Both the position numbers and the translations under genes were made by a program. From assembly GCF_002933355.1 (NCBI RefSeq), contig NZ_PDKU01000003.1, forward strand, positions 23,531-87,530: a stretch of DNA of 64,000 nt. The letters are read 5' to 3'. Within the stretch, counting starts at the first letter, position 1. Each line of letters begins with the position of its first letter. The notes below the pieces were generated by a model. That model worked only from the letters and a program-made list of their open reading frames with translations. It did not search any database and was not told where the DNA came from. Origin of the DNA: Candidatus Pantoea edessiphila. GTDB taxonomy: Bacteria > Pseudomonadota > Gammaproteobacteria > Enterobacterales > Enterobacteriaceae. Shown here in pieces: positions 7,580-19,381 of this stretch.

Positions 7580-9403
7580 TTAATCATCGAGAAAACTTCG
7601 AAGTATTTCACAACGACTAGGATGACGTAATTTACGTAAAGCTTTAGCTTCAATTTGTCTGATACGTTCTCGAGTGACATCAAATTGTTTGCCTACTTCT
7701 TCTAATGTGTGATCAGTATTCATATCTATTCCAAAACGCATCCTTAAAACTTTAGCTTCACGTGCAGTGAGACTAGATAATATATCGTTAGTTACTGCTC
7801 TTAAACTTTCAGAAGTTGCTGAATCCAAAGGCAATTCTAACGCAGTGTCTTCAATAAAATCTCCTAAATGTGAATCTTCATCGTCACCAATTGGAGTTTC
7901 CATTGAAATTGGTTCTTTTGCGATTTTTAATACCTTACGAATTTTATCTTCAGATATAAACATTTTTTCGGAAAGTTCTTCTGGTGTTGGTTCTCGTCCT
8001 ATTTCCTGTAATATTTTACGTGAAATACGATTTAACTTGTTAATAGTTTCGATCATGTGTACAGGAATACGAATAGTACGTGCTTGATCAGCTATAGAAC
8101 GAGTAATTGCTTGACGAATCCACCATGTTGCATAAGTAGAAAATTTATAACCTCTTCGGTACTCGAATTTATCAACTGCTTTCATTAAGCCTATATTACC
8201 TTCTTGAATTAAATCTAGGAATTGTAAACCTCGATTAGTATATTTTTTTGCAATTGAAATAACTAGTCTTAAATTAGCTTCTACCATTTCTTTTTTTGCT
8301 CTTCTAGCTTTAGCTTCACCAATAGACATTCGTTTGTTTATATTTTTTATTTGTTCTATAGTTAATCCAGTTTCTTTTTCTATTTCTATTAATCTATCTA
8401 TACAATTTACAATATCATTTTGATATTCCAATATTTTTTCAGACCATGGTGTATTCATTGCTATTATATTTTTGAGCCAAATGCGATTTGTTTCATTTCC
8501 AGAAAATAATTTAATGAAATTTTTTTTAGGCATCTTAGAAAAATTTACACAAAACTTCATTATTATACGTTCTTGAAAACGTATTTTTTCTATTATGATA
8601 CGCATATTGTTTACTAAATGATCAAACTGTTTGGGTACTAGTCTAAATTGCTTAAATATTTCAGAAAGTGTTTGGATTGTAGCAATAGAATCCATATGAT
8701 TACGATTTTTTACTTTAATAACTGCCTTAGTAATTTCATACTGAGCTCTAAGAGCTGAAAATTTTTCTCGTGCTAGATCCGGATCTATTTCTTCACTATG
8801 TTCATTTTCCTCGTCACAATTTTTACAATCTTGTTCACAAATTTCAGATTCAATATTAGCTGGTATAGGTATTGGATCTTCTTTAGCATTAGGATCAACA
8901 AAACTAATTATTAAATCGGATAATTTAGATTCTCCTATTTCAACTTTATCATATTGTTCTAATAAATATGTTATTGCTTCTGGATATTCAGCAATTGAAC
9001 ATTGAACTTGGTTAATACCTTCTTCAATTCTTTTTGCAATATCAATTTCTCCTTCTCTAGTCAATAGGTCCACTGTCCCCATTTCTCGCATATACATACG
9101 AACAGGATCATTAGTAAGACCAATTTCAGATTCAACACTTGATAATACTTGGGCAGCAGCTTCCTCTACATTATCATCGTAAGTACTAGAATTGCTTTCG
9201 TTCAATATTAAATCGTCGGCATCTGGAGCTTTTTCAACTACCTGAATTCCCATATCATTAATTGTTTTAATTATATCTTTTATTTGATTTGAATCGGTAA
9301 TATCTTCGGGTAGATGATCATTAACTTCAGCATAGGTCAGATATCCTTTTTCCTTGCCGCAAGTAATAAGAAGTTTAAGCTGTGACTGTGAATTTTGTTC
9401 CAT
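7580..9403 (-). CDS. rpoD: RNA polymerase sigma-70 factor (housekeeping)
   Basis: This is the primary sigma factor that directs RNA polymerase to -35/-10 promoters. At 607 residues it is nearly as long as E. coli sigma-70 (613). Region 1.1 opens with [20 protein letters not shown], region 1.2 contains [20 protein letters not shown], regions 2-3 contain [19 protein letters not shown] and [20 protein letters not shown], and region 4.2 ends with [20 protein letters not shown]. The acidic non-conserved loop is shorter than in E. coli. It is the last gene of the rpsU-dnaG-rpoD operon. A GGAG sequence precedes the ATG. Confidence 0.98.
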   Translation of the reverse strand: MEQNSQSQLKLLITCGKEKGYLTYAEVNDHLPEDITDSNQIKDIIKTINDMGIQVVEKAPDADDLILNESNSSTYDDNVEEAAAQVLSSVESEIGLTNDPVRMYMREMGTVDLLTREGEIDIAKRIEEGINQVQCSIAEYPEAITYLLEQYDKVEIGESKLSDLIISFVDPNAKEDPIPIPANIESEICEQDCKNCDEENEHSEEIDPDLAREKFSALRAQYEITKAVIKVKNRNHMDSIATIQTLSEIFKQFRLVPKQFDHLVNNMRIIIEKIRFQERIIMKFCVNFSKMPKKNFIKLFSGNETNRIWLKNIIAMNTPWSEKILEYQNDIVNCIDRLIEIEKETGLTIEQIKNINKRMSIGEAKARRAKKEMVEANLRLVISIAKKYTNRGLQFLDLIQEGNIGLMKAVDKFEYRRGYKFSTYATWWIRQAITRSIADQARTIRIPVHMIETINKLNRISRKILQEIGREPTPEELSEKMFISEDKIRKVLKIAKEPISMETPIGDDEDSHLGDFIEDTALELPLDSATSESLRAVTNDILSSLTAREAKVLRMRFGIDMNTDHTLEEVGKQFDVTRERIRQIEAKALRKLRHPSRCEILRSFLDD

Positions 9404-9610
9404 AAGATGGTATCTACACTCCTGTTAATTAAATTAGTATCTATTGGCTACGAGCTAACATGTTGCTCATAAATCAAGCAAGAGTACAGCCTCTAGCAGA
9501 ACAATATTTAATAAGGCGTGGCTTAAACGGTGATAAATCGACTGTTTAACCGTACTAGTAAATTTATTAAGCTGAATTATAACTTTTAAAAACAAAAAAT
9601 AATAAATACA

Positions 9611-11362
9611 CTATTTTTTTACAAATTTTTTACTTAAAATCCAAAATTTATTACGTTCTTCAGCACTTAATTTTTTGATACGATCACGCATAATTAGGTC
9701 TTCAAGTTGCTTTTCACGTAAATTGTCGCAAATTTTAATTAACGAATCTTGAAATACTGCCTTGATTTGTTCATCTACTATCATGTGGTTCCATAATGCC
9801 AATGTTTCAAGCTTATTAATAAAATTTGTACCTCGATATAACTCTAATAATTGGGCTGTATTTAACTTAGGATTTATATTGCACTGTTTAACCAAATCAA
9901 TAAACATTGATAGACCAGCAATTTTATATTGTGCAATATTCTTGAAAGACGGTACTAATATTGCTAATTTTGGATTTTGTATTAATAATGCTAGCAAAAT
10001 TTTCATAGTAGTAAATTTAAAAGACGGAACAACAGATGTTGTTTTAATTTGTATTATCTTTTCTTGAGGTATTAATTTTTCAATCTGATTATCATCAAGA
10101 ATTCCTAATTTACTTCCTAGTTGCTGACGCATGTAAATGCGCAATGTTTCACCAGGAATTTGAGAAATTAAAGGTAATGCAAGAGCACTTAATTTAGCTT
10201 TTCCATCATAAGAACTAAAATCTACTGCAGTTAATAATGTATCAAATAAAAAAGAAGAAAATGGTACTTTTTCTTTAATTCTATTTTCAAAAGCAATTTT
10301 TCCTTCTTTACGAATTAAAGAATCTGGATCTTCATGATCAGGTAAAAATAAAAAACTGAGTTGATAACCATCATGCATATAAGGTAATGCAATTTTTAGT
10401 GTTTTCCAAGCAGCTTTTCTTCCAGATTGATCACCATCATAACAACAAATTATATTTGGTGTATTATAAAACAATTGTTGAATGTGATCAGATGTTATTG
10501 AGGTACCCAGTAAAGCAACTGCATAATTTATGCTATATTGTGATAATGTCATTACATCTGTGTAACCTTCAACTACTATTAAATGATTAGGTTTTGGATT
10601 ATAATTTAATGACTCATATAGTCCATATAATTGACGTCTCTTATGAAAAATAGTTGTTTCTGGGGAGTTTAGATATTTAGGTTCTTTATTTCTTATAGAA
10701 CGTCCACCAAATCCAATAACACAACCGGTTTTATTGCGAATTGGAAAAATAATTCTTTCACGAAACCGATCATATAAATTATCATTTTTGTTCCTAACTA
10801 ACATACCAGCTTTAATCAATAATTCACGATCTTCATGAGTTTTACCAAAGTTTTTAAGGATGTTATTCCAACCTATGGGTGCATAACCAATGCCGAAACG
10901 ATCAATAGTCGTAGAAGTAAAACCACGATCATTAAGATAATTTAATGCATATTTTGCTGTAGATTTATTTAATTCTAATTTATAAAAAATAAAAATATTA
11001 TTTATTAAAGAATATATTTTTTTTCGATAAAAATGAATTTTTTGATTTGAGTATTGAAATTTTTCAAAGATTATTTCAGAATGATTTAAACTGGCTAGTT
11101 CTTCTATAGCTTCAACAAACCCAAGGTGTTCATATTTCATTAAAAAATCAATAGCATTACCATGTATACCACAACCAAAACAATAAAAAAATTGTTTTTC
11201 ACTATTTACAGTAAAAGAGGGTTTTGTTTCCTTATGAAAAGGACAATATGTATAAAAGTTATTGCCTTGTTGTTTTAAGTTAATACGAGTGTTAATTAAA
11301 TTAACTATGTCTGTATTAGCAATCAAGTCAATAATAAACTTACGTGAAATTTTTTCAGTCAT
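9611..11362 (-). CDS. dnaG: DNA primase
   Basis: DnaG makes RNA primers at the replication fork. The 583-residue protein has all three domains. The zinc-binding domain has ligands C40, H43, C61 and C64. The catalytic TOPRIM domain carries E265 in VVEGYTDV and D309/D311 in CYDGDQSG. A C-terminal helicase-binding domain ends in the basic RNKFWILSKKFVKK tail. Length agrees with E. coli (581). It lies between rpsU and rpoD, with a 207-bp spacer before rpoD in which transcript processing occurs in E. coli. Confidence 0.97.
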   Translation of the reverse strand: MTEKISRKFIIDLIANTDIVNLINTRINLKQQGNNFYTYCPFHKETKPSFTVNSEKQFFYCFGCGIHGNAIDFLMKYEHLGFVEAIEELASLNHSEIIFEKFQYSNQKIHFYRKKIYSLINNIFIFYKLELNKSTAKYALNYLNDRGFTSTTIDRFGIGYAPIGWNNILKNFGKTHEDRELLIKAGMLVRNKNDNLYDRFRERIIFPIRNKTGCVIGFGGRSIRNKEPKYLNSPETTIFHKRRQLYGLYESLNYNPKPNHLIVVEGYTDVMTLSQYSINYAVALLGTSITSDHIQQLFYNTPNIICCYDGDQSGRKAAWKTLKIALPYMHDGYQLSFLFLPDHEDPDSLIRKEGKIAFENRIKEKVPFSSFLFDTLLTAVDFSSYDGKAKLSALALPLISQIPGETLRIYMRQQLGSKLGILDDNQIEKLIPQEKIIQIKTTSVVPSFKFTTMKILLALLIQNPKLAILVPSFKNIAQYKIAGLSMFIDLVKQCNINPKLNTAQLLELYRGTNFINKLETLALWNHMIVDEQIKAVFQDSLIKICDNLREKQLEDLIMRDRIKKLSAEERNKFWILSKKFVKK

Positions 11363-11461
11363 AAGCCCGTCAATTATTAATGAAGAAAAAATATGCTAGG
11401 GCTTTTCTTATTTTTTTAGAAATTAAAAAATATATTTCATTATATAAAAATATAAACATAC

Positions 11462-11677
11462 CTAATATAATCGAATATGGCGTGCATTTTCACGGGCTAT
11501 TTTCTTAGAATGTCTTTTAATTGCTGATGCTTTAGCACGTTTACGCTCTGCTGTAGGTTTTTCATAAAATTCACGTCGACGTACTTCAGTTAAGATACCT
11601 GCTTTTTCACAAGAACGTTTAAAACGACGTAATGCTACATCAAATGGTTCATTTTCGCGTACATTAATTATTGGCAT
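11462..11677 (-). CDS. rpsU: 30S ribosomal protein S21
   Basis: S21 is a small basic protein of the 30S platform near the 3' end of 16S rRNA, needed for efficient initiation on natural messages. The 71 residues equal E. coli and include [20 protein letters not shown] and [20 protein letters not shown]. First gene of the macromolecular-synthesis operon rpsU-dnaG-rpoD, with AAGGAAT upstream of the ATG. It diverges from tsaD, as in E. coli. Confidence 0.98.
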   Translation of the reverse strand: MPIINVRENEPFDVALRRFKRSCEKAGILTEVRRREFYEKPTAERKRAKASAIKRHSKKIARENARHIRLY

Positions 11678-11741
11678 TTCATCTATTCCTTATCAATTAA
11701 TTTAATTAAAATGCATTTTATTGCGATATTAATTTCAATGC

Positions 11742-11756
11742 ATTATACTATGTCAA
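11742..11756 (-). promoter_or_regulatory. Candidate promoter elements for the rpsU-dnaG-rpoD operon
   Basis: Read on the minus strand, a perfect TTGACA (11756-11751) and a perfect TATAAT (11747-11742) lie in the rpsU-tsaD spacer. They are only three bases apart, so they cannot form one promoter together. TTGACA has the poor hexamer ATTAAT 17 bases further on, and TATAAT lacks a good -35 at normal distance. At least one is probably used. Confidence 0.3.
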
Positions 11757-11899
11757 AATGTTTATGATATTTTAATCTAGTATAAATTACTTTGTAAAGT
11801 ATTAATATAATTTAATTAAATATTAAAAATTATATATTACAAAGCTATTTTTTAATTTTAAATTTATATTGTTGTTTTTTCAAAAAATTGGTATAAATC

Positions 11900-12913
11900 A
11901 TGCGCGTTTTAGGTATTGAAACTTCTTGTGATGAAACTTGTGTTGCAATATATGATGATAATATTGGATTGTTAACTAATGAAATATATAGCCAAACGGA
12001 ATTACATTCTTACTATGGAGGAGTAGTTCCAGAACTAGCATCACGTGATCATGTACAAAAAATTATACCATTGATTTCATCCTCTTTAAAAAAAGCTAAA
12101 TTAGAACCGTATCAACTTGATGGTATAGCATATACAGCAGGACCGGGTTTAGTTGGTTCATTGTTAGTTGGTGTAACAGTTGGCCGTACTTTAGCTTTTT
12201 CATGGAATATACCTGCTGTGCCAGTCCATCATATGGAAGGTCATATTATGAGTCCAATGTTAGAACATAATAATTTAACGTTTCCCTTTTTAGCTTTATT
12301 AATTTCTGGAGGACATACTCAATTAGTTAGCGTGAATGGAATTGGATCTTATAAAATAATAGGTGAATCACTAGATGATGCAGCGGGGGAAGCTTTTGAT
12401 AAAATAGCTAGGTTATTAGGTATTAAATATCCTGGTGGAGCTACTTTATCAAAAATAGCAAAAAATGGAAAAAAAAATCGATTTATTTTTCCAAGACCTA
12501 TGATTAATGATGATAGTCTTAATTTTAGTTTTTCTGGATTAAAGACATTTGCTGCAAATACTATTAATAAAAATAATAAAGATGATCAAACAATATCTGA
12601 TATTGCTCGTGCTTTTGAAGATGCAATCATAGAAACATTACTGATTAAATGTAGACGAGCACTAAAACAAACTGGCCTTAAGAAATTAGTCCTTGCTGGG
12701 GGAGTCAGTGCTAATTGTACTTTACGTAATAGAATGTCTGATATGATTACAGAGATTAAAGGGGAAATATTTTATTCCATTCCAGAATTATGTACAGATA
12801 ATGCAGCAATGATTGCTTATGTTGGTATGTTACGTATTAATACTGATAACTGTAAAGAACTAAGCATTACGGTTTATCCTCGATGGTCATTAACAGAGTT
12901 ATCTAGTATTTAA
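11900..12913 (+). CDS. tsaD: tRNA N6-threonylcarbamoyladenosine transferase TsaD
   Basis: TsaD transfers the threonylcarbamoyl group from its adenylate (made by TsaC) to A37 of tRNAs that read ANN codons. The 337 residues equal the E. coli length. The ASKHA-type fold shows [15 protein letters not shown] at 5-19, the metal ligands H111 and H115 in [17 protein letters not shown], and [12 protein letters not shown] towards the end. Its partner tsaC is at 62.3 kb in the same window; tsaB and tsaE are not in the window. Confidence 0.97.
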   Translation: MRVLGIETSCDETCVAIYDDNIGLLTNEIYSQTELHSYYGGVVPELASRDHVQKIIPLISSSLKKAKLEPYQLDGIAYTAGPGLVGSLLVGVTVGRTLAFSWNIPAVPVHHMEGHIMSPMLEHNNLTFPFLALLISGGHTQLVSVNGIGSYKIIGESLDDAAGEAFDKIARLLGIKYPGGATLSKIAKNGKKNRFIFPRPMINDDSLNFSFSGLKTFAANTINKNNKDDQTISDIARAFEDAIIETLLIKCRRALKQTGLKKLVLAGGVSANCTLRNRMSDMITEIKGEIFYSIPELCTDNAAMIAYVGMLRINTDNCKELSITVYPRWSLTELSSI

Positions 12914-13012
12914 TTAAATATTTATACACTTTATATTATTATAAATAACTACATATAAATTTACGTTTTTTGTTTTATTAAAAATATTTATATTAAACTA
13001 ATAATTAAAATA

Positions 13013-13378
13013 ATGGATATTATCTTCATAGAACAGTTAGTAATATTTACTACCATTGGCATTTACGACTGGGAACAAAAAATAAAACAAAAATTGATTA
13101 TAGATGTTGAAATGATATGGGATACACAATTATCAAAGAACAAAAATAATATTGACAATTATCTTAATTATTCTGAAGTATCTGAAGCTATTTTAACATA
13201 TTTAAATAATAATCATTTTTTGTTAATTGAAAAAGTAGCTGAAGAAGTTGCTAGTTTGCTAATGAACCGTTTTAATTCACCAGGTGTATATATAAAAGTA
13301 AGTAAACCCAATGCTATTGCACAAGCCAAACAAGTTGGTATAAAAATAAAACGTGGTGTTATTATTGATGATCATTAA
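13013..13378 (+). CDS. folB: Dihydroneopterin aldolase
   Basis: FolB converts 7,8-dihydroneopterin to 6-hydroxymethyl-dihydropterin and glycolaldehyde in folate synthesis. The 121-residue protein is typical in length (E. coli 122). Family features are the start MDIIFIEQLVIFTTIGIYDWE, the Y-E-V segment LNYSEVSEAI near 60-69, the catalytic-lysine segment VSKPNA near 100-105, and the QVGIKIKRG end. In E. coli folB lies beside tsaD and cca as here; plsY, its usual divergent partner, is not seen. Confidence 0.94.
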   Translation: MDIIFIEQLVIFTTIGIYDWEQKIKQKLIIDVEMIWDTQLSKNKNNIDNYLNYSEVSEAILTYLNNNHFLLIEKVAEEVASLLMNRFNSPGVYIKVSKPNAIAQAKQVGIKIKRGVIIDDH

Positions 13379-13418
13379 TTTTTATTAAAAATTATGAATT
13401 AATACTTTGATTATAAGA

Positions 13419-14651
13419 TTATAAAATTTTAAAAACTGTCAGACCATCTTTAATAGCTATAATTCTTCTTTTAGTAAGTTCTTCGAAAACTTTCATTCCT
13501 TCGAATCCTTCTTTAACTATCGTTTTACTAGAAACACTTTGAGCTAACTTGAAAGTATAACGTAAATAATAACCCTGTTTGTATTTTATATTTTCTAATC
13601 CAGCACGACCTCTAGCATCAGCTTCACTAATTATAGCCATTTGTTCTACACGATAAGGCTTACGCCAAGCATCAATACGATTAAAAAAATTTACTAATGA
13701 TTCAATGGATTGGTTTTCGATTGTATGTATTTTATCATGTAGTTCTGTAACTAAAATAGATAAATTACGAATTGTATTTGGTATTGGCCAGCGTTTACAT
13801 AAAGATTTTATTAACGAAACTCCTAGTTGTCCATGATTATGATGGCTTGGCCATTGATTACGTGGTGTTAATGATTTACCTACATCATGAAATAACGTAG
13901 CAAATCTTATATCTACTGAATTAGATAATGCTGCAGATATTGTTAATGACATTAATGCATGTAATCCTGTATCGATTTCTGGGTGCCATTTAATTGGAGA
14001 TGGAATTCCAAATAAATTATTTATTTCTGGAATCAATATCCTTAGTGCACCACATTCACGTAATACATGAAAATAGATTTGAGGATTTTTTGAAACAAGA
14101 GCTTTTTGTGTTTCTCTCCATATACGTTCTGTTGTTAAACTAGATAATTCTCCATCTTGAGTTATTTGATACATTAATTTTTTTGTATCATGGGCTATTT
14201 GAAAATTAAGGTGAGCAAAACTTGCTGCAAATCTTGCTACTCGCAATACTCGTAGTGGATCTTCATTAAAAGCTGAAGATACATGACGTAATTTACGATT
14301 GATAATATCATTCTGACCATTATATGGATCAACTAATTTACCTTGATCATCACAAGCAATAGCATTAATTGTTAAGTCTCTTCTTTTTAAATCTTGTTCT
14401 AATGTAATATCTGGAGTAGACCAAGTAACAAATCCACTATAACCTTTTCCAATCTTACGTTCAGTTCGTGCTAGTGAGTATTCTTCACCGTTTTGTGGGT
14501 TTATAAAAACAGGAAAATCATTACCTACTTGATGATAGCCTTTTTTTATCATCATTTCTGGAGTAGCACCTACTACCACCCAATCTTTATCTTGAATAGG
14601 AAGATCGAGTAATCTATCGCGAACAGCTCCACCAACAAGGAAGATTTTCAT
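13419..14651 (-). CDS. cca: CCA-adding tRNA nucleotidyltransferase, multifunctional
   Basis: Cca builds and repairs the 3' CCA of tRNAs, which is essential here if tRNA genes lack encoded CCA, as the one tRNA in this window does. The class II nucleotidyltransferase head has GGAVRD (7-12) and catalytic D21 and D23 in QDKDW. A C-terminal HD domain ([11 protein letters not shown]) gives the phosphatase and phosphodiesterase activities of the enteric enzyme. The start is ATG 14651 with GGAGA just upstream; a TTG codon three bases earlier is in frame but unlikely. Length is 410 residues against 412 in E. coli. Confidence 0.96.
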   Translation of the reverse strand: MKIFLVGGAVRDRLLDLPIQDKDWVVVGATPEMMIKKGYHQVGNDFPVFINPQNGEEYSLARTERKIGKGYSGFVTWSTPDITLEQDLKRRDLTINAIACDDQGKLVDPYNGQNDIINRKLRHVSSAFNEDPLRVLRVARFAASFAHLNFQIAHDTKKLMYQITQDGELSSLTTERIWRETQKALVSKNPQIYFHVLRECGALRILIPEINNLFGIPSPIKWHPEIDTGLHALMSLTISAALSNSVDIRFATLFHDVGKSLTPRNQWPSHHNHGQLGVSLIKSLCKRWPIPNTIRNLSILVTELHDKIHTIENQSIESLVNFFNRIDAWRKPYRVEQMAIISEADARGRAGLENIKYKQGYYLRYTFKLAQSVSSKTIVKEGFEGMKVFEELTKRRIIAIKDGLTVFKIL

Positions 14652-15805
14652 CAATGAATCTCCATAAACTTAAAATATTACTATAAAATTAATAGTTATT
14701 ATGTGAAATAAAATTTTATTTTTAATATTTTGATTGATATCATTTTTACTAATGATACAGTCTTATATTTTTATTTGTATATAACTAAATATTCAATTGG
14801 AATTAAAAAAAGAAAATATAGTAATAAATTATTTTCAATAATATATAATAGAATTTTTAATTTATTGCTAATATTGCAATTGTCCTTTTTTTTATAATGA
14901 AATTACAGTAAATTTGTCTGTTACAAAAATGTTTAATTACATTTATCAAATTGCAAAATAATATTATTAAAATTTTTATTATTTTATAAATCTTTTAGTA
15001 AACAAAGATATAACATTTTTTTCAAAAAAATAGTATAATGTGTTCTTTAACAATTTTATTAAACTAATATATTTCAATGATATTGCATTATTAATAATGC
15101 ATAATATATTATGATGTACGAATTAAATATAGTACCATATATATTTAGTAAATTACTAACATAGAAGTAAACGCTAAAATGACGTAAATTAAAATTTAAA
15201 AAAAGGATTTTTATATTATAAAAATTATATTAAAAATTAAAAAAATATGTGATCAAATTGGGAAAAAATGATATGTTACCTATACTGTTTATACTTTAAA
15301 TATAATCAACTCAATAAACTGTTAGAAGTTATTTTATTAATTTAATTAAATATCATCACTATAAATACATGTTAATTAAAAATAATTTTGATTATAATTA
15401 ATATAATGTGTATATATCAATAAATCATGTAGAATCATGTTTTTATAATTATTTAAATTTATGATTTCAATTTTTCAAGTAAACATTTAACTTAATAATA
15501 TGATTTATTTAGGTGAATTTTACATTAATGTATGACTGCTTATAAACATTAGTACCTCGCTATTAATTTTAGATGAAAATATTACATGTTTATCTGTAGT
15601 AACGGATTTATAATTTAGTAGTTAGAAATTTTTTATAAATTATTAGATTCAAATTTTTTAAAATTAAACATTAAAGTTAGGAATGAAACGTAATAATGCT
15701 ATTATTTATTAATATATCGATATTATTGCAGACCATTTTTTCAAATTTATAATTGAACTTATTTTAGTTATATCAGTTAAATACATTTAAACAAGGTGTA
15801 TTACC
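14652..15805. other. Long gene-free spacer before ribB
   Basis: These 1.15 kb are extremely AT-rich. I see no protein-like frame, tRNA or rRNA fragment. The FMN riboswitch of E. coli ribB should show conserved GGGCGGGG and CCACCGGCGGT-like blocks; none is visible. The stretch probably marks genes lost between cca and ribB. Confidence 0.55.
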
Positions 15806-16453
15806 ATGAATCAGAAATTACTTTCTGAATTTGGCACACTAGAACATCGTGTGGAACGATCTATTTATTCACTACGTAATGGACAGGGCGTAATAGTAGT
15901 TGACAATGAAAACCGTGAAAATGAAGGTGATATTATTTTCGTTGCTGAAACTATGACTATAGAACAAATGGCATTAACAATTCGTTATGGTAGTGGAATT
16001 GTTTGTCTTTGTCTAACTGAAAAGATTTGTGAACAATTAAACTTACCATTAATGGTAAAAAATAATACGAGTGCTTATGGTACTAGATTTACTGTAAGTA
16101 TTGAAGCAGCTTTAGGTGTTACTACAGGTGTATCTGCTAAAGATAGAATTACTACTATTCGTACTGCAATAGCTGATGGTGCAAAACCTGAAGATCTGAA
16201 TCGTCCAGGTCATGTTTTTCCAATTTGTGCTCGTAATGGAGGAGTTTTAGTTAGAGCTGGACATACAGAAGCAACAATAGATTTAGTTAAATTAGCTGGA
16301 TTTAAACCTGCAGGAGTTTTATGTGAATTAACTAATGATGACGGTTCAATGGCTCATATGGAAGAAGCTATTATATTCGCAAAACTCCATAATATGCCTA
16401 TAGTAACTGTTGAAGATTTAATTTTATTTTTTCATAGTAAAAAAATATTTTAA
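15806..16453 (+). CDS. ribB: 3,4-dihydroxy-2-butanone 4-phosphate synthase
   Basis: RibB converts ribulose 5-phosphate to 3,4-dihydroxy-2-butanone 4-phosphate plus formate, giving the four-carbon unit for the riboflavin xylene ring. The 215-residue single-domain protein (E. coli 217) has the acidic loop motif [10 protein letters not shown] at 33-42, RPGHVFPI at 133-140 and RAGHTEA at 150-156, which carry metal and substrate ligands. It stands alone after the long spacer. An AAGGTG sequence sits upstream of the ATG. Confidence 0.96.
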   Translation: MNQKLLSEFGTLEHRVERSIYSLRNGQGVIVVDNENRENEGDIIFVAETMTIEQMALTIRYGSGIVCLCLTEKICEQLNLPLMVKNNTSAYGTRFTVSIEAALGVTTGVSAKDRITTIRTAIADGAKPEDLNRPGHVFPICARNGGVLVRAGHTEATIDLVKLAGFKPAGVLCELTNDDGSMAHMEEAIIFAKLHNMPIVTVEDLILFFHSKKIF

Positions 16454-16695
16454 ATGTATTAATTTAGTTACATTAAAAATTTTTACTTGATCAGGATAAT
16501 TAGGAAACATAATGACATGTTGTGCAACTTTATGTACTTTTTTATAGTATTTCTAAAATATAAGTAATTATAGATTTTATATTATTATAATTACTTCAGT
16601 TGAGATTGATAAAATTCAACTAATATATTAAAAATATTGAAGCATTTAGTGTTAAATTTTTCTAACAAAAATATATTTCTAGTAAAGAGATACAT

Positions 16696-17439
16696 ATGTT
16701 ATTTATATTACGTATTATTTTTTTTATTGTCTATTCATTAATAATTTTTATTAGTAGTATTATTTGGTGTTCTTTTTCGCCTAGAAACCCACGTAATTTA
16801 GCAATATTCGGTCGAATGTTTAGTATTTTATCTACAGTATTTGGTATGAAAATTGAATTAAGACAATCTAAATTGGTTGAAAATTATCTGGGTAATGCTA
16901 TATATATAGCGAATCATCAAAACAATTATGATACAATTATTTTATCTAAAATAATACCTAAAAACACAGTAACAATAGGTAAAAAAAGTTTATTTTGGAT
17001 TCCATTTTTCGGCTTGTTTTATTGGATTACTGGTAATATGTTTATTGATCGTAATAGTAATATTAAATCTTATAATACTATTAGACATATAGTTAAAAAA
17101 TTAAAAGAACAACATATTTCGTTTTGGATTTTCCCAGAAGGTACTCGTAGTAATGGAAGAGGACTATTACCTTTTAAATCTGGAGCTTTCCAAGCTGCAA
17201 TAATGGCTGGAGTTCCTATCATTCCTGTAATTTTTTCTAATACGCACAATAGAATTAAACTTAATCGTTTAAATAATGGGTTAGTAATTATTGAAATGTT
17301 ATCTCCTCTAGATTTAGACAGATACAAATATTTATCAGTACGTGAATTATCTAAAGCATGCCATAATTTAATGCTCAGTAAATTAGAAAATCTGAATGCT
17401 GAAGTAAATGCTAAAGAGAAATATGATAAATTACAATAA
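16696..17439 (+). CDS. plsC: 1-acyl-sn-glycerol-3-phosphate acyltransferase
   Basis: PlsC acylates lysophosphatidic acid to phosphatidic acid, the second step of phospholipid synthesis, at the inner membrane. The 247 residues match E. coli (245). A hydrophobic N-terminal anchor (about 1-25) is followed by the catalytic NHQNNYD motif with H74 and D79, and by the substrate-binding FPEGTRS at 146-152. It is likely monocistronic here; parC, its E. coli neighbour, is absent. Confidence 0.96.
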   Translation: MLFILRIIFFIVYSLIIFISSIIWCSFSPRNPRNLAIFGRMFSILSTVFGMKIELRQSKLVENYLGNAIYIANHQNNYDTIILSKIIPKNTVTIGKKSLFWIPFFGLFYWITGNMFIDRNSNIKSYNTIRHIVKKLKEQHISFWIFPEGTRSNGRGLLPFKSGAFQAAIMAGVPIIPVIFSNTHNRIKLNRLNNGLVIIEMLSPLDLDRYKYLSVRELSKACHNLMLSKLENLNAEVNAKEKYDKLQ

Positions 17440-17635
17440 ATATAACTTATATGATCAATAAGATAACTTTAATACATCATATTTATGTATAATACTTTTT
17501 TAAATGTTATAAACTATAAAATAAAAATTTTATTATAAAGATATAGTTAATAATAATAAAATATATTTTAAAGTATTTATAATATTAAAAAATGTTTTAT
17601 GTCAAAGAAATGATTTTTATTAGGAATATGATTCT

Positions 17636-19228
17636 ATGTGTGATTCCTGTCTAAAAGAACTATTACGTCGTCGAACCTTTGCAATAATTTCTCATCCAGA
17701 TGCTGGTAAAACCACAGTAACAGAAAAAATGCTTTTATTTGGTAATGTAATTAATATGGCAGGTACAGTTAAAAGTAGGGGATCCAATAAATATGCTAAG
17801 TCCGATTGGATGTCAATTGAAAAAGAACGCGGTATATCTGTAACCACTTCTGTTCTACAATTTTCATATCTTGGTAGATTAATTAACTTACTAGATACTC
17901 CTGGACATAAAGATTTTTCTGAAGATACCTATCGCACTTTAACTGCAGTTGATTCTTGTGTCATGATAATTGATTCTTCTAAAGGTGTAGAAGAACGTAC
18001 TTGTAAATTAATAGAAGTTACACGACTGCGTGATATACCTATCATAACGTTTATGAATAAATATGACTGTGATGTAAATAATCCCTTCGATTTAATAGAT
18101 GAAATAGAAAGTAAGTTAGGTATTATTTGCACCCCAATTACTTGGCCAATAGGTTATAGTAAGTATTTTAAAGGTGTTTACAACCTTTATGAAGATCTTG
18201 CTTATATTTATAAAACAGGTAAAGGTAATATCATTAAACAAACAAATATTGTTAAAGGTTTATATAATTCTAACCTTGATAATGAAATAGGTAAAGAATC
18301 ATCAATACAATTACGCGAAGATATCAAATTAATTAGAAAATCTATTTGTGAATTTAATCATGAAGATTTTTTAAATGGAATACAATCACCGGTATTATTT
18401 GGTACTGCATTAGGTAATTTTGGCATTGATCATATACTTAATTTTTTAATTTTATGGGCTCCGTATCCGATGCCACGGACTACAGATTTGAGATTAGTTG
18501 ATTCAAAAGAAAAGCAATTTACTGGCTTTGTTTTTAAAATTCAAGCCAATATGGATTTAAAACATCGTGATAGAATAGCATTTATTCGTATAGTATCTGG
18601 AATATACAATACAGGAATGAAACTTTATCACGTTCGTATTAAAAAATACATAATTGTTTATAATGTTCTAACATTTATAGCAGGTAGTCGTTCGAATATA
18701 AAAAAAGCATATCCAGGTGATATTATAGGATTGCATAATCATGGCTCTATTAAAATTGGTGATACTTTTACGCAAGGTGAGAACATTAATTTCATAGGTA
18801 TTCCTAAATTTGCTCCTGAGATTTTTTTTATTGTACGTTCTAAAGATCCATTTAAAAAAAAACAACTAAATATTGGTTTAATGCAAATATCAGAAGAAGG
18901 TAATGTACAATTAATACGTCGCATTTATAATAACGATCTTATTATTGGAGCAATAGGTCAATTACAATTTGAAATTATTATTTCTCGTTTAAAGCATGAA
19001 TATAAAGTTGAAGCATCATATTCATATACTAATATTGCTACTATACGTTGGTTAGAGTGTAGTGATAATAAAATACTTAAATCTTTCCAAAGTGAATGCA
19101 ATAAAAATATTGCATTCGATAACAATGATAATTTAATTTATATTGTTTATAATATGGTTAATCTAAAGATAGTGCAAGAACGTTATCCGGAAATTTTGTT
19201 TTGCAAAACACATGAATATCAAATATGA
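17636..19228 (+). CDS. prfC: Peptide chain release factor 3
   Basis: RF3 is a translational GTPase that recycles RF1 and RF2 after peptide release. The 530 residues match E. coli (529). The G domain shows the P-loop SHPDAGKTT (19-27), the RF3-type switch region [28 protein letters not shown] (87-102) and NKYD (141-144; usually NKLD). The RF3-specific C-terminal domains follow. It contains an in-frame A9 tract near 18854-18862 that could be slippage-prone. The gene is not in its E. coli neighbourhood. Confidence 0.96.
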   Translation: MCDSCLKELLRRRTFAIISHPDAGKTTVTEKMLLFGNVINMAGTVKSRGSNKYAKSDWMSIEKERGISVTTSVLQFSYLGRLINLLDTPGHKDFSEDTYRTLTAVDSCVMIIDSSKGVEERTCKLIEVTRLRDIPIITFMNKYDCDVNNPFDLIDEIESKLGIICTPITWPIGYSKYFKGVYNLYEDLAYIYKTGKGNIIKQTNIVKGLYNSNLDNEIGKESSIQLREDIKLIRKSICEFNHEDFLNGIQSPVLFGTALGNFGIDHILNFLILWAPYPMPRTTDLRLVDSKEKQFTGFVFKIQANMDLKHRDRIAFIRIVSGIYNTGMKLYHVRIKKYIIVYNVLTFIAGSRSNIKKAYPGDIIGLHNHGSIKIGDTFTQGENINFIGIPKFAPEIFFIVRSKDPFKKKQLNIGLMQISEEGNVQLIRRIYNNDLIIGAIGQLQFEIIISRLKHEYKVEASYSYTNIATIRWLECSDNKILKSFQSECNKNIAFDNNDNLIYIVYNMVNLKIVQERYPEILFCKTHEYQI

Positions 19229-19282
19229 CTATTTTAATAATAAAATCTAAATTTAAGATTAATAACATTCTATCTCAATGAG

Positions 19283-19304
19283 AATCTAACACATTAGTTA
19301 GATT
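19283..19304 (+). terminator. Hairpin after prfC, possible terminator
   Basis: A perfect 8-bp inverted repeat AATCTAAC / GTTAGATT with loop ACATTA lies 54 bp after the prfC stop and is followed by TTATAT. The stem is AT-rich and the U tract is short, so it would be a weak terminator. Confidence 0.3.
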
Positions 19305-19381
19305 TATATCTAAATAATATGCTATAATAACTTCAATAAAATTATTAAAATAATCACTTTAAGTTATGAGATCATTAAATA

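Noticed and set aside
9404..9610. Terminator or heat-shock promoter in the dnaG-rpoD spacer
   Set aside because: Only imperfect inverted repeats (near 9521-9560) and no convincing sigma-32 boxes could be seen; not called.
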